Origin: Pegea sp. RAD2-039
Taxonomy: Eukaryota > Chordata > Thaliacea > Salpida > Salpidae
Assembly (NCBI GenBank): GCA_034620365.1
Contig: JAQGEQ010000003.1
Span: 310,001-374,000 of the forward strand
DNA length: 64,000 nt
Reading direction: 5' to 3'
The notes beneath the pieces were generated by a model that did not search any database, had not been told where the DNA came from, and saw only the letters and a program-made list of their open reading frames with translations. The position numbers were made by a program, and so were the translations under genes. This document shows, piece by piece, positions 42,701 through 53,542 of the stretch (the stretch's first letter is position 1; each line of letters opens with the position of its first letter).

Positions 42701-42954
42701 TAATATAAAACCTCTCAATCAACAATTCGATGGTTTTTATTGGAACTTCCAGGTTAATATATAATTAATCTTTTTTTGTTGACTTTGCAATTAAGATAAG
42801 CGCGTAGGTCGCTCTTAAAATTTTCAAAAACTGAATATTTTTTCAGAAATCACTTTATCATAAGTAACTTGTATGCAAATATGTTTAAGTCTACTTTTAG
42901 ATAAGTTACCGAAATGTAACAGCAAAGAGTTCCAGTCACCACTTTAATTGTATT

Positions 42955-43022
42955 TGCAAATTAATTTAATTACAATAGATGCAAAGGAAGGTGCCTGAAG
43001 AGAGCCTCTCGCTAACACACAT
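42955..43022 (-). mobile_element. LINE 3' tail, inverted copy
   Basis: On the minus strand this reads GTGTGTTAGCGAGAGGCTCTC, then a CACCTTCCTTTGCAT-type segment and an A/T-rich tail, matching the tail at 44190-44272. It lies head to head with the reverse-transcriptase fragment that follows. Confidence 0.7.
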
Positions 43023-43099
43023 TCTTTAATTTCTTTACAATCTCTAAATAATTTGACAAAAATCGGAAAGAAAATCTTGATTCAAAATTTGATAAAATT

Positions 43100-44275
43100 T
43101 TTCTACATCAAATCTACTTCTAGTCAAATCACCAGTGGTGTTCCTCAGGTTTTGTTCTGGGTCCCCTTCTCTTTTTAATTTTCATTGAAGTCCTCATCAG
43201 AAGATTAGTAGTAGCAGTAGATGATGTCAGAGTGTTTGTTTATGCAGACAAGCTATTATCTTGTAATCCTTCAAAACTTCAAACTGCACTGCACACTGTA
43301 GAAGACTGGTCTGCGAATTGGCAGCTCAGAATTCAGCCCACAAAGTCTGAACTTAAAACTTTTTCTCGTAAACCAGTTGCAAATTCCTTGAACCAATACT
43401 CCATCAATAGATTTATTATTCAACGAGTATCTTCGGTCCTAGACTTTGGCATTACTCTATCATCTCACTTTAAATGGCGCAATTATGTTTCCAAAATATT
43501 TGGAAAATCAATCAACCTTGTCTTTCTTATTATAAAGACCTTTAATTCTAAGGACCCATGCTTTTTTATCAATCTTTTCAAATTTTACCTACGTCCAATT
43601 CTTGAATACAATGTCAGTGCATGGATGCCATATCAAATTAGTGATATCAAGAAAATCAAATCTGTTCAGGCCACATTTACAAGATTAGTATGTAGGAAAC
43701 TTAATATTAAATATGATAGTTATCAACATCGTCTCAGTTTTTTCGATTTAAATACCTTGGAAATTCGACAGATTAAATACAACTTAATTCTTATTCTTAA
43801 AATTATCCACAATTTAATTGACATTCAGTTTGATGATTTCTTTTCTATTAGTCCTTCCTTCAAGTTATATCAGATCAGACGACACACATTACATCTTAAT
43901 AAGTCCATATCACCTAGTGTATTAATCAGATTGAATTTTTTCTCATACCGCACAATTAGTAAATGGAACCAGCTGCCATCAGACATTGTCATATCGAAGT
44001 CGCTCGCATTGTTCAAAAAGAAGTTGAACCGTTATAATATTGCCAACATTGCCATTTCTAAACTGTGATTTTTTCTCTTTCTTATATTATTAACATTCCA
44101 TGTAATTGTTCACTGTTATATGCTTTGAGTGCTATCGAAATACCATGTGTTACATCTTTTACTTTGTATATTTTTGGCTAAATAGATGTTATTTGTGAGA
44201 AAGTGTGTTAGCGAGAGGTGCGCTTTTCAAGTACCCTCCTTCGCATTTATTGAAATAAATAAATAAATGAATTTC
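43100..44275 (+). pseudogene. 5'-truncated, frameshifted non-LTR retrotransposon (CR1/Jockey-like RT C-terminus and 3' tail)
   Basis: An open frame (43232-44068, 278 aa) encodes the end of a non-LTR reverse transcriptase. It has the L-x-x-V-E-D-W thumb segment, FKFYLRPILEYNVSAWMPY, SVQATFTRLVCRK and a terminal SKWNQLPSDIV segment. Just upstream, SGVPQ and VLGPLLFLIFI are readable only by changing frame at about 43148. The catalytic YADD is read as YADK, so the copy is inactive. No endonuclease or ORF1 is present. It ends with the shared tail TTTATTGAAATAAATAAATA at about 44250. CR1/Jockey assignment rests on motifs only. Confidence 0.82.
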
Positions 44276-45658
44276 AAAAAATAATTTTTGTAGTTCACTT
44301 TGCTGTCAGTTTTTTATTTATTTAATAACGTGATTTAATAGTTCAGTAAAATTTCCAGAGTTTTGTTTAATATAGTAATTTGTAAATAAACAAATTTATT
44401 TTAGTTTTATAAAAAAGTAATTTTAAATTATTAAACTTTCTCTAATAATTTTGTTTAAACTTAAACTAAAAATTGAACTCCTTAAACTTAACTGTTTAAA
44501 ACTGTGCTTTTGTAAACACCAATTAATCTTTTATTAAATTGAATTGATCATCTAAAAATAACAATATGTTAAATTGACCAAATCAATATATTCTAAACAA
44601 ATTATTTCAGCAAAATAAAACATTATATACAGATTTTTTTACTTGATAATTTATCTCATGAAAATTATTCTATAGATATTTCTTAACTTTAGCAAACTTT
44701 TTTTAAACGTTGATGATTTAAACCAAATTCTAGCTTGTTCCAAACTTATTTAAATTTTAATAACCTATTATCTTATTAATTAACTTACAAGCCTATTTGA
44801 TTGCCTGATTAGTTTTGTAAAAAAATAGCAAGATAGAATATAAAATAATATACGATAATTTATAAAATAGCAGGAAACATATCTTCCCAAAATTGCTATA
44901 ATTAAGTAATTTGCAAAAAATTTTTTTAAAAGTCTTGTAAGACTAATTACACCCAATAAATACTTGAGCAAAATAACTGAAATAACTTTTAGCCCTAAAA
45001 AACTAGTTTTGAAAATCTAATTACTTTGTTTATTAAAAAATAGAAATATTAAGTTTGATGAATTTACATAAAATAATATTAGTAATAGAAAATTCAATTT
45101 ATAGTTTTGTATTTTTTGTATATTTTGAATAAAATTAAATTTTTTATTTGGAAGCTTCTTGATAATAATCATCGTCGTATTACAGGCCTGGATATATTAG
45201 CAAACTGTCATTGTTTAATTTTTATTATAAAATTAGTAGGTTGGAATCTTCTAGAGTTTTCCTAAAAGTTATCACAATTATATTTCTTTTAAAGTTTAAA
45301 CAGTTTTTTACTTTCTATTATAATATTTAAATTTAAAAAATACTTTTTTTACGTTGAAAAAATTAATTAAAATATTTAAGCTTAAGAAGAATAATATTAT
45401 TTAAATGAATAAATTTTATGTAAATTCGTATTTACTTCAAATAAATTTTAAAAAATTATTATAAAAGTAACAAATAAAAAATTATGAAGTTTGAAATATA
45501 AATTTTTAAACAAAGTATCAATTAAATTTTTTAAGTTAAATTCATTTAAAACCTAAATATTCAAATTAAGCAAATTTTAACTGCAATATTTGGAAACATC
45601 TAAAAATCAATTACTTGTTTTAGGTATTGAAAATTATATTTTATATAAATAGAAATTA

Positions 45659-48600
45659 ATGTCATCTAAATCGCCAAGCCCAAAAAGATTGAAAGGTCAT
45701 AGTGACCAAAGGTAAATAAAGTTTTAAGGAAGTTTTGTGCTAAAAAATCACTTATTTGTCATAAAGATGTTTTTATATTTTAAAGTTTATTATTTATTAC
45801 AATAAATGTGAAAGAGGGTGCCTAAAAACAACACCTTTCGCTAAAATTTTTATAGAAGATTAGTTCTGAAACTCATAAAACCCTTATTTTATATTTTATC
45901 ACTTTTCAAAATAAAATCATTATTTAAAAGATATTCGATTAATGTAAAAAACAGTTTTTTAATATTTCATATAAGCTTATAACCCAAAATAAAATCTTTT
46001 TTTCTAAAAATTCTATAATCTGAAAGATGCTTTTCTAGTGATGTTAAAAATTCTTTTGTACAAAAAATTTTTTAATTTCTTTTTGTAGAGATTTTTCGTT
46101 TTAAAGTTGTTCAATTTAAATTTTCTAAAAACTTTTAAAGTTAAAACTTTCATGAATTTAATTCATATATTTGTTTATTTTATGTTTCTGATTTTATAAT
46201 AATTATAAATGTCTAACAAATGCCTTTACGACACAATACAGCTCTTGTAGTAAAATACAATTCTTTTTTGAGTTTAATTTATGCATTTTGGTTTTCCAAT
46301 TATTAATTTTATTCCTTCAAAATCAGAATATCATTTCTAATAACTTAAAACAAACTGCTTCTAAATCAGTTTATCTAAAAATTAATTTTTATTTTTTTAG
46401 AAATTATCAAAAGTCTATAACTTTAAGTCCAATAAGAACTCAAAGTGGTGCCAACCTAAGGACCGCTAAATGGACCACAATGAATATAAATCGTGGACAA
46501 GGTCACTACAAGACCAACAAATGGAACCCAAGGGGCGGATATAATAACTATTATGCCAGAAATAGGTTCAAGTTCAAATATTTCATCACTTTTAATTGTT
46601 TACATCAAATTAAAAAAAAATAAATCTCTGATTTTGAAAGAAGACTTACTTCTTGAGCAAATTGATTTTAATTTCAGTTTTAATTATCAATTTTAGGCGT
46701 CACTTGGAAAATTGGGAATATAATGTTTGATTTTGATGGTTTAGATTTTGGAAAGATTTTCAAATTTATATTTATGCAAAAAAAAAAAACTTTGTTATGA
46801 AAAAAAAATCACTACAGCTTAAGATATAAGCAGGTATCGGTTTTGTTAATAGGGATTAAACATTTGAAATAAAAAAAAGGACTTTAGACAAAAACAAAAA
46901 GAGTCAAAAAAAAATTTCTGAAAATTGATGGAAAAAAAATCGAAAAAAAGAAGAAGAAAAAAATTTATATTTTTAAAAATCTAAGATATGTTTTTAGATG
47001 GCAAGGAAATTATAGAGGACGCGGCTACAACCGAGGTTATTATAACAATCGGGGTAGTGGCCATCGCTATCAACAGCGCTATCGACGTTCTAGAAGTCGA
47101 TCAAGGTTTATTATTCAAAAAAAAGTCCAATGATTTAATCTTTAAATGTTTAGATCAAGAAGCCGATCTTATTCAAGATCAAAATCTCGTGAAAGATCTT
47201 ATACAAGATCTAGATCTTTATCTTCATCGAGATCACCTGTATCTTCTACTTCTAAACCTATTAAATCAACTTCAGCTCTTCAAGCTTTATCTTATTTCAG
47301 GTTTGCGATAATTTGGCTTTTTATAAACTTGCCTTTTAAAGCATCTGCCCCATAATTATCATCTTTTAATCTTCTAATATTTTTATAATCTTCATCTTGT
47401 ATGATCAACTAATAATCTTAAAAGGATTTCATTTAGTTTCATTTTTACAAAATTTTGAAGCAAATAAGTTTTAAGATTCAAAATTATTAAAAATGAATTT
47501 GAAAAAAAAAATTTTATTCATTTTTTCAGAGGTGACTCATCAGCTAGTGATGTAGAACAAGAAAAGAAATCTTCTCAATCTGATCGTAGAAGAGATATCC
47601 CTGTAGTAAGTCCTCTGATATTCATCTTTGTTTGGCCATATTTTAATATAGTCTTTTACTCATCTTCTTTTGCTCATATACTGATCCTCATCATTTGATC
47701 TTTAGAGTCAAATGGAGGAATCAGCAGTTCAAAGAGTGGAACGCCATAAAAAGCATCTTTCAGAGATGATAAAGAAGTCCACAAAATATACAAATGAAGC
47801 AAGTGATGATGAAGATAAAGAAGAAGAAGACATAGAAGATTATGGGATGAAGATTCAACCGAAAAAGAAGAAGCAATCAATCAACTTTAAGAAGATAGAA
47901 AGGAAGATTTCAGCTTCTAGTATATCTTCAGGTCATTTAACTGAGTAAGTTTCAACAATATTTTCAAATAATTGAAGATTTAAAATTCGTTGTTCAAAGT
48001 GACGAAGTGGAAAATACAAAAAAAGCCAATATGGGTCTTCCAAAGACTAACAAAGATGTAGAAATGTAAGATATGATCATTTTTCACTTTTTTTTACTTT
48101 TATAATCTTCTTCTGATCTTTATTACATCTGAAGTTTCATTTTCTTATTCAAATATTTATGACAGAATGGATGGAAGCGGAAAGTTGGAAGGTTTCAAAG
48201 TGATTGGACCTGATGGTGAGCCTGTCAACTTAATAAGTGTCGATGTCCCTGGTGCTGATGGAAAAATGATGAAAGTCCTACAGATTCCAACCAGTAAGTC
48301 TTAAATCATCCTCATCAACTGGTTGTTTTCACCAACTGGTTGTTTTCACTATCAACTGGTTGTTTCCACCATCAACTGGTTGTTTTCACCATTAACTGGT
48401 TGTTTTCACCACCAACTGGTTGTTTCCACCATCAACTGGTTGTTTTCACCACCAACTGGTTGTTTCCACCATCAACTGGTTGTTTTTACCATCAACTGGT
48501 TGCTTCTACCATCGACTGGTTGTTTTCACCAACTGGTTGTTTTCACCATCAACTGGTTGCTTCCACCATCAACTGGTTGTTTTCACCATTAACTGGTTGT

Positions 48601-51600
48601 TTCCACCATCAACTGGTTGTTTCCACCATCAACTGGTTGTTTTTACCATCAACTGGTTGTTTCCACTATTAACTGGTTGTTTTCACTATCAACTGGTTGT
48701 TTCCACCATCAACTGGTTGTTTTCACCATTAACTGGTTGTTTCCACCATCAACTGGTTGTTTTTACCATCAACTGGCTGTTTCCACCATCAACTGGCTGT
48801 TTCCACCATCAACTGGCTGTTTCCACTATCAACTGGTTGTTTTTACCACCAACTGGTTGTTTCCACTATCAACTGGTTGTTTTCACCATCAACTGGTTGT
48901 TTCCACTATTAACTGGTTGTTTTCACTATCAACTGGTTGTTTTCACCATTAACTGGTTGTTTCCACCATCAACTGGTTGTTTCCACCATCAACTGGTTGT
49001 TTCCACCATCAACTGGCTGTTTCCACCATCAACTGGCTGTTTCCACCATCAACTGGTCGTTTTCACCATCAACTGGTTGTTTTCACCATCAACTGGTTGT
49101 TTTCACCATCAACTGGTTGCTTCCACCACCAACTGGTTGTTTTCACCATCAACTGGTTGCTTCCACCACCAACTGGTTGTTTCCACTATCAACTGGTTGT
49201 TTTCACCATCAACTGGTTGTTTCCACCATCAACTGGTTTTAGATGGTTGCTGATGACTTTTAAGATGGTTTTTTGTTTTAGATTCGAAAGGGGAAATGAA
49301 ATCTGACCCAGAACATTTGGTTAAAATAGGTTCGTTTCTTCATCTGATTATTTTGTTCTGAAAGCTTTTAAGTGAAAATTTATTCAATGAATATCTTGAA
49401 TTATTTTTACAGTTGAAAAGTTTGAAAAAACAGCAAACAAATTTTTTCACAAAAAAATTAACATTTAAAAAAACAAATTTGAAACAGCGAAAAATGATTT
49501 TCTAAAAATTGAATGCTGAAAAAATGGACTTTGATTTTTTTGCACCTAAATTTTTGTGGATTCATTTTATAAATGATTTGATTTTAAATATTTGGTGGTG
49601 ACAAATTTGATTTGAGTTTTACATCAACATCCCAAATAATATTTTAAGCAGTTTCTGGAGAAGCGGAAAATGCTGAGAGAAAAGAACTCACAAGTTTTAG
49701 CGGTGGCTTTGTAAAAGAGTGAGTCTTAAATAGAAAATAAGGAATTGAAATCGTGATAAAGTGACTTGCAGATAAATGTCTAAGATTCATCATCATGAAA
49801 AAATAAAACTGTTTTCTAAAAATATAATATTTTTAGAAAACTGACATTTATAATAATTATCGATTTATTATAATTATCGATTTATTATAATTATCGAATA
49901 ATATTTATCATTAAATTTTTTAATCAAATTTCTTGTAAGATAAAAAAACTTTTAATTTTTTGAAATATTTTTTTCGAATTTTAAAACGTTGTTTTTTTAA
50001 ACAGATTAAAAAGTGAATCTTCAGAATATGAGTCGTCTTCTAGTGACCCACAAAATTTCAACAAATCTAAAAAGTTTGAATCTCATATCTAAATAAACCT
50101 CAAAATTAAATTTATCGATCACTACAGACGAAAAGGGAAAAGCCTGATGACGTCAGCAGCTGATGAAGAGATCGATGATTCTGTTAAAGAAGAAAAACGA
50201 AAGAAAAAGAAAAAAAACAAAAAAAATAAACGAAGCTCTTCACAAGAAGGCGTTGTGCTCATGAAAGATAAGAAAAAGAAGAAGAAAAAGAAGGTAAAGT
50301 CCCTAGCAACCACCTTAGTTCCCTTAGCAACCACCTTAGTTCCCTTAGCAACCACATTAGTGTTCTTAGCAGCCATCTTAGTATCCCTAGAAACCACATT
50401 AGTGTCCCTAGCAACCACATTAGTGTCCCTAGCAATCACCTTAGTGTCCCTAGCAACCACATTAGTTCCCCCAGCAACCATCTTAGTGTCCCTAGAAACC
50501 ACATTAGTGTCCCTAGCAACCATCTTAGTGTCACTACCAATAACTAGGATATCCATAGAAACCATTATAACACCCTTAGCAACTATTCTAATATTTCCGA
50601 TCTTTTAACAATCGATTATTAAGGCGAAGAAGGCGCTCGATGATGACGTCGCTGATTACGAAGGATTTAAAAAGCAGAGAAAATCAGCGAAGCGGAACGA
50701 CGCCGACGGTTTGAATCGGTCAGTTGATAAGTTGGTTGCTAAGCACGTGACCTCATCATTGCTGTATGCAGCGGAATTCCCTCCTCGTTGACATTAAGTC
50801 ACGTTAGAGGTTTGGTTGCTAGGCGACGGGAAGAAGGCGAAAGTGCGTTGTTTAGTCACGTAAACTTCGAAAAAACGCAAACAAAGAAAGCTGAAAAAAG
50901 TGATGAGGATAAATTCGTGCTTTTGTTTACTGAAGATCATGATGAAGATCAGGAGAATGAAGATCAAGATGAAGATCACTTAGATGATCTTACTGATGAA
51001 AAATTATTGAAGAAGATCAAAGTGTCGTTGCCAGGTAACCACACAATCATCTGATGATCAAGTAGTGATCGTGACGTCATAACAGCTCCGCGAAAAGTTA
51101 ATCATCGAACGGAGATGACGATTTCAACGAGAATCAAAAATGTCCGTGAACATCAAACTGAGAAAGCTGTCATCGAACAAAAAGTCAGTTGATGACGTCA
51201 TAGCAAGCGTGTCGATGACGTCATGTTTCTAGGTTTCTGTGAATCTTTCAAATTTGTCGAAAGTGAAACGAAAGTTGCCGAAATTGAAAATAGAGAAATC
51301 TTCAATTGAAGAAGCTGTAGTTGAATCCGATGAAGTCGCTGAAGATGAGATGAAGATACAAGATCGTGAAAGAAGGTCAACATCCAGTGATGTTAGTGAA
51401 TCATCAAAGACTCGAAGAAGGTCACGATCTCTTCCAAGAGCTTATAAAGCTTATGATAGAAGAGATGGAAGGTCTTATAAGGTGGAAGATATATTATTGT
51501 TGAAGATCTCGTTGTAAAATGTCAGTTGGTTTTTCAGGATAGCAGCTCAACTGAACGAAGAGAGAATGAAAGCGGATATTTGAATAGGAGATCAAGATCT

Positions 51601-52963
51601 CGGTTAGATCCCAACATCTTCATCTTTATCTGATCTTATTTTTATTCAGATCAAATTCGAGAGAACAAAATCATTCAAATTATCGAAGTTATTATCAAAC
51701 GAAAAATTTTTACAATCAAAGATACCAGGGTAGGAACAGAGGTTATAATAATAGAGGTAAGTCTTCATCTGATTTTTATCCAACTTTGATATTTGTGTCT
51801 TGAGGAGGTTTTCGTGGAAGATTCAACAATTATAGAGGTGGAGGTAACTACTTTAACAACCGTGGTGGTGGCGGTGGTTACAACAATCGTGGTTACTACA
51901 ACAACAACAGAGGGGGTTATTATAATAATTATAATAATCGTAACCATAGTGATTGGAGAAGAGATAGAAGAGAAAGATCAGAATATGATCATCATCACAG
52001 GTTAGATCTTCTTCATCTTCTAATCTTCATCTTCTGATCTTCATCTTCTAATCTTCATCTTATAATCTTCATCTTCTAATCTTCATCTTCTAATCTTCAT
52101 CTTCTAATCTTCTAATCTTCATCTTCTAATCTTCATCTTCTAATCTTCATCTTCTAATCTTCATCTTCTAATCTTCATCTTCTAATCTTCATCTTCTAAT
52201 CTTCATCTTCTAATCTTCATCTTCTAATCTTCATCTTCTAATCTTCATCTTCTAATCTTCATCTTCTGATCTTCATCTTCTAATCTTCATCTTCTGATCT
52301 TCATCTTCTAATCTTCATCTTCTAATCTTCATCTTCTAATCTTCATCTTCTAATCCTCATCTTCTAATCTTCATCTTCTAATCTTCATCTTCTAATCTTC
52401 ATCTTCTAATCTTCATCTTCTAATCTTCATCTTCTGATCTTCATCTTCTGATCTTCATCTTCTAATCTTCCTCAGCAAAGATCGAAGTCGAAGTGTTTCG
52501 CGTGAAGTCAGCGTGAGTAGCGAAGAGCCGAAAGTTGAAAGACATCGAGAAGTCGAACAGCAGGTGACGTCATCAAAACGCTCGCGTCATCAGCAGCTAA
52601 ATTTCGATTTTAGATTTCAGAAAGAAATTCTTCGGAGCCTGAAGTTGCCGCTTCAAAAAGTAAAAAAGTTGAAAATAAGGAATTGAAATCGTGATAAAAT
52701 GACTTGCAGATAAATGTCTAAGATTCATCATCATGAAAAAATAAAACTGTTTTCTAAAAATCTAATATTTTTAGAAAACTGACATTTATAATAATTATCG
52801 ATTTATAATAATTATTGAATAATATTTATCATTAAACTTTTGAAAATAATTTCTTTTATTATGTTTTTTTGACATTTATAATCTTTTAGACGAACAGAAC
52901 AGCGAGAAACTGAAACGTCTCGACCAGCCATGGACCCATGATCTTTATGAAGAAAATGATTAG
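45659..52963 (+). CDS. RS- and RG-rich nuclear protein, probably THRAP3/BCLAF1-like, 22 exons
   Basis: Exons: 45659-45711, 46401-46565, 46998-47105, 47154-47300, 47530-47605, 47706-47944, 48000-48065, 48166-48293, 49282-49329, 49649-49718, 50005-50073, 50128-50293, 50624-50718, 50823-51034, 51086-51183, 51233-51481, 51538-51602, 51650-51756, 51805-52000, 52476-52563, 52614-52659, 52890-52963. All phases join, giving 854 aa. Seen: MSSKSPSPKR start; RG/Y/N-rich segment (RGRGYNRGYYNNRG); RS run (SRSRSRSRSRSYSRS); acidic and Lys-rich middle (KKKKKNKKNKR); a second Gly/Asn/Tyr/Arg-rich segment in exons 18-19; and terminal QPWTHDLYEEND. N-terminal RG plus RS, a later RG region and a terminal W-T/A-H-D motif match the THRAP3/BCLAF1 layout, a family in mRNA processing and nuclear bodies. 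Low complexity makes family assignment tentative. Exon 14 could instead start at 50772 (17 more residues). Confidence 0.8.
45790..45852 (-). mobile_element. LINE 3' tail copy in intron 1 of the RS/RG-rich gene
   Basis: On the minus strand it reads TTTAGCGAAAGGTGTTG, then CACCCTCTTTCACATTTATTG, matching the shared tail with substitutions. It is an old, severely truncated insertion. Confidence 0.6.
48310..49242 (+). repeat. 20-bp minisatellite, about 46 units, in intron 8 of the RS/RG-rich gene
   Basis: The unit is ACCATCAACTGGTTGTTTCC, alternating with TTTTC and TTCC variants. It fills nearly all of the intron between exons ending at 48293 and starting at 49282. The unit lacks stops in several frames, which creates overlapping open frames of up to 277 codons. 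These are not genes. Confidence 0.97.
49733..49917 (+). repeat. Intronic element copy A with a perfect 13-bp hairpin (intron 10)
   Basis: About 185 bp nearly identical to 52671-52837. It starts 14 bases after the exon 10 donor. It contains GTTTTCTAAAAAT, a 5-nt loop and ATTTTTAGAAAAC (49811-49841). This copy has an extra unit of the CGATTTATTATAATTAT-type repeat near its end. It could be a small non-autonomous transposon, a duplicated intron segment or an intron-encoded RNA. Confidence 0.85.
50300..50585 (+). repeat. 21-bp minisatellite in intron 12 of the RS/RG-rich gene
   Basis: About thirteen units of the type CCCTAGCAACCACCTTAGTG, moderately diverged, follow the donor at 50294. The core TAGCAACCA is shared with the coding minisatellite of RAD9. 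Confidence 0.9.
52007..52472 (+). repeat. 14-bp minisatellite, about 32 units, in intron 19 of the RS/RG-rich gene
   Basis: The unit is TCTTCATCTTCTAA. The array fills the intron from just after the donor (52001) to the acceptor CTTCCTCAG (52475), so the repeat itself serves as the polypyrimidine tract. Confidence 0.95.
52671..52837 (+). repeat. Intronic element copy B with the same hairpin (intron 21)
   Basis: Second copy of the element at 49733-49917, in the same orientation and 11 bases after the exon 21 donor. The 13-bp stem is unchanged (52749-52779) and the loop differs (CTAAT against ATAAT). Reading through the donor would give a short tail ending at a TGA within the element, a possible alternative C-terminus. 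Confidence 0.85.
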
Positions 52964-53044
52964 ATCACCAACTTATTAATTTGCTGATTGTAGAAAAAAA
53001 TTATCGTCTCGCTTTCGAATGTATTTGAAAATACTTTTGTTTAT

Positions 53045-53050
53045 AATAAA
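53045..53050 (+). terminator. Probable polyadenylation signal of the RS/RG-rich gene
   Basis: AATAAA about 80 bases after the stop codon at 52963. RAD9 converges from the other side; its own AATAAA is at 53456-53461 (minus strand). Confidence 0.55.
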
Positions 53051-53254
53051 TTGAAATCTGATAATAATTATTTTGTTTATATTATAAAGTATATTCAGAA
53101 ATTATAATTTCAGATCGCCGCCAATTTTGTAAAAGTGAAAAAATGTTGTTGAATTTTAGCAAAAATAAAAAAATTGAATTTATGTCGCGCGTTTCGATAT
53201 TTTAACATCTTTGTTAAAAAGTTGTCAGTATCTTCAATCAATTAGCACAAGATT

Positions 53255-53290
53255 AGCTGGTCGAGGAGTTTTTACAACTTAAGGTGCTAA
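53255..53290 (-). repeat. Fragment of the 113-bp repeat in the 53-kb intergenic gap
   Basis: GTCGAGGAGTTTTTACAACT followed by AAGGTGCTAA is the reverse complement of the AAAAACTCCTCGAC part of the satellite unit. A sister fragment (CGAGGAGTTTTTACAAATCA) lies in RAD9 intron 1 at 55222-55258. Confidence 0.65.
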
Positions 53291-53455
53291 TTTGAAGCAA
53301 CTAGTTTTAAAACTTTGAATCCTTCAAAATATTTTCTTTTTAATTTAAAAAAAAAAATTAAATTATCGAAACGATGAATTTATTTATAAAATTTTTAAAT
53401 TCGAAATATTCGAATTTCAATTAAAGAAATTTTCAAATGTTTATAAACTTCATTT

Positions 53456-53461
53456 TTTATT
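53456..53461 (-). terminator. Probable polyadenylation signal of RAD9
   Basis: AATAAA on the minus strand, about 80 bases after the RAD9 stop codon at 53543. Confidence 0.5.
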
Positions 53462-53542
53462 TCAAGTTCAAAAAAAAAAACAAAATAAAAAAAATGAGAC
53501 AGAAATTTGGCAAGTTGTAGCTGATAGAAAAATTAAACTTTT

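Larger units (their letters stand above)
39702..45658. other. Intergenic region between NCX and the RS/RG-rich gene, with retrotransposon debris
   Basis: 39.7-41.6 kb and 44.3-45.6 kb are AT-rich with no gene seen. 41.8-42.7 kb is less AT-rich and looks like an old insertion, but I could not identify it. 42.95-44.28 kb holds LINE pieces (listed separately). Confidence 0.6.

Noticed and set aside
43232-44068. Intact reverse transcriptase gene
   Set aside because: Truncated at the 5' end, the YADD catalytic motif is damaged, and conserved upstream motifs are in another frame.
48323-49306. Overlapping 89-277-codon open frames encoding STGCFHHQLVV-type repeats
   Set aside because: Products of the 20-bp minisatellite in an intron; exon junctions on both sides join in phase without it.
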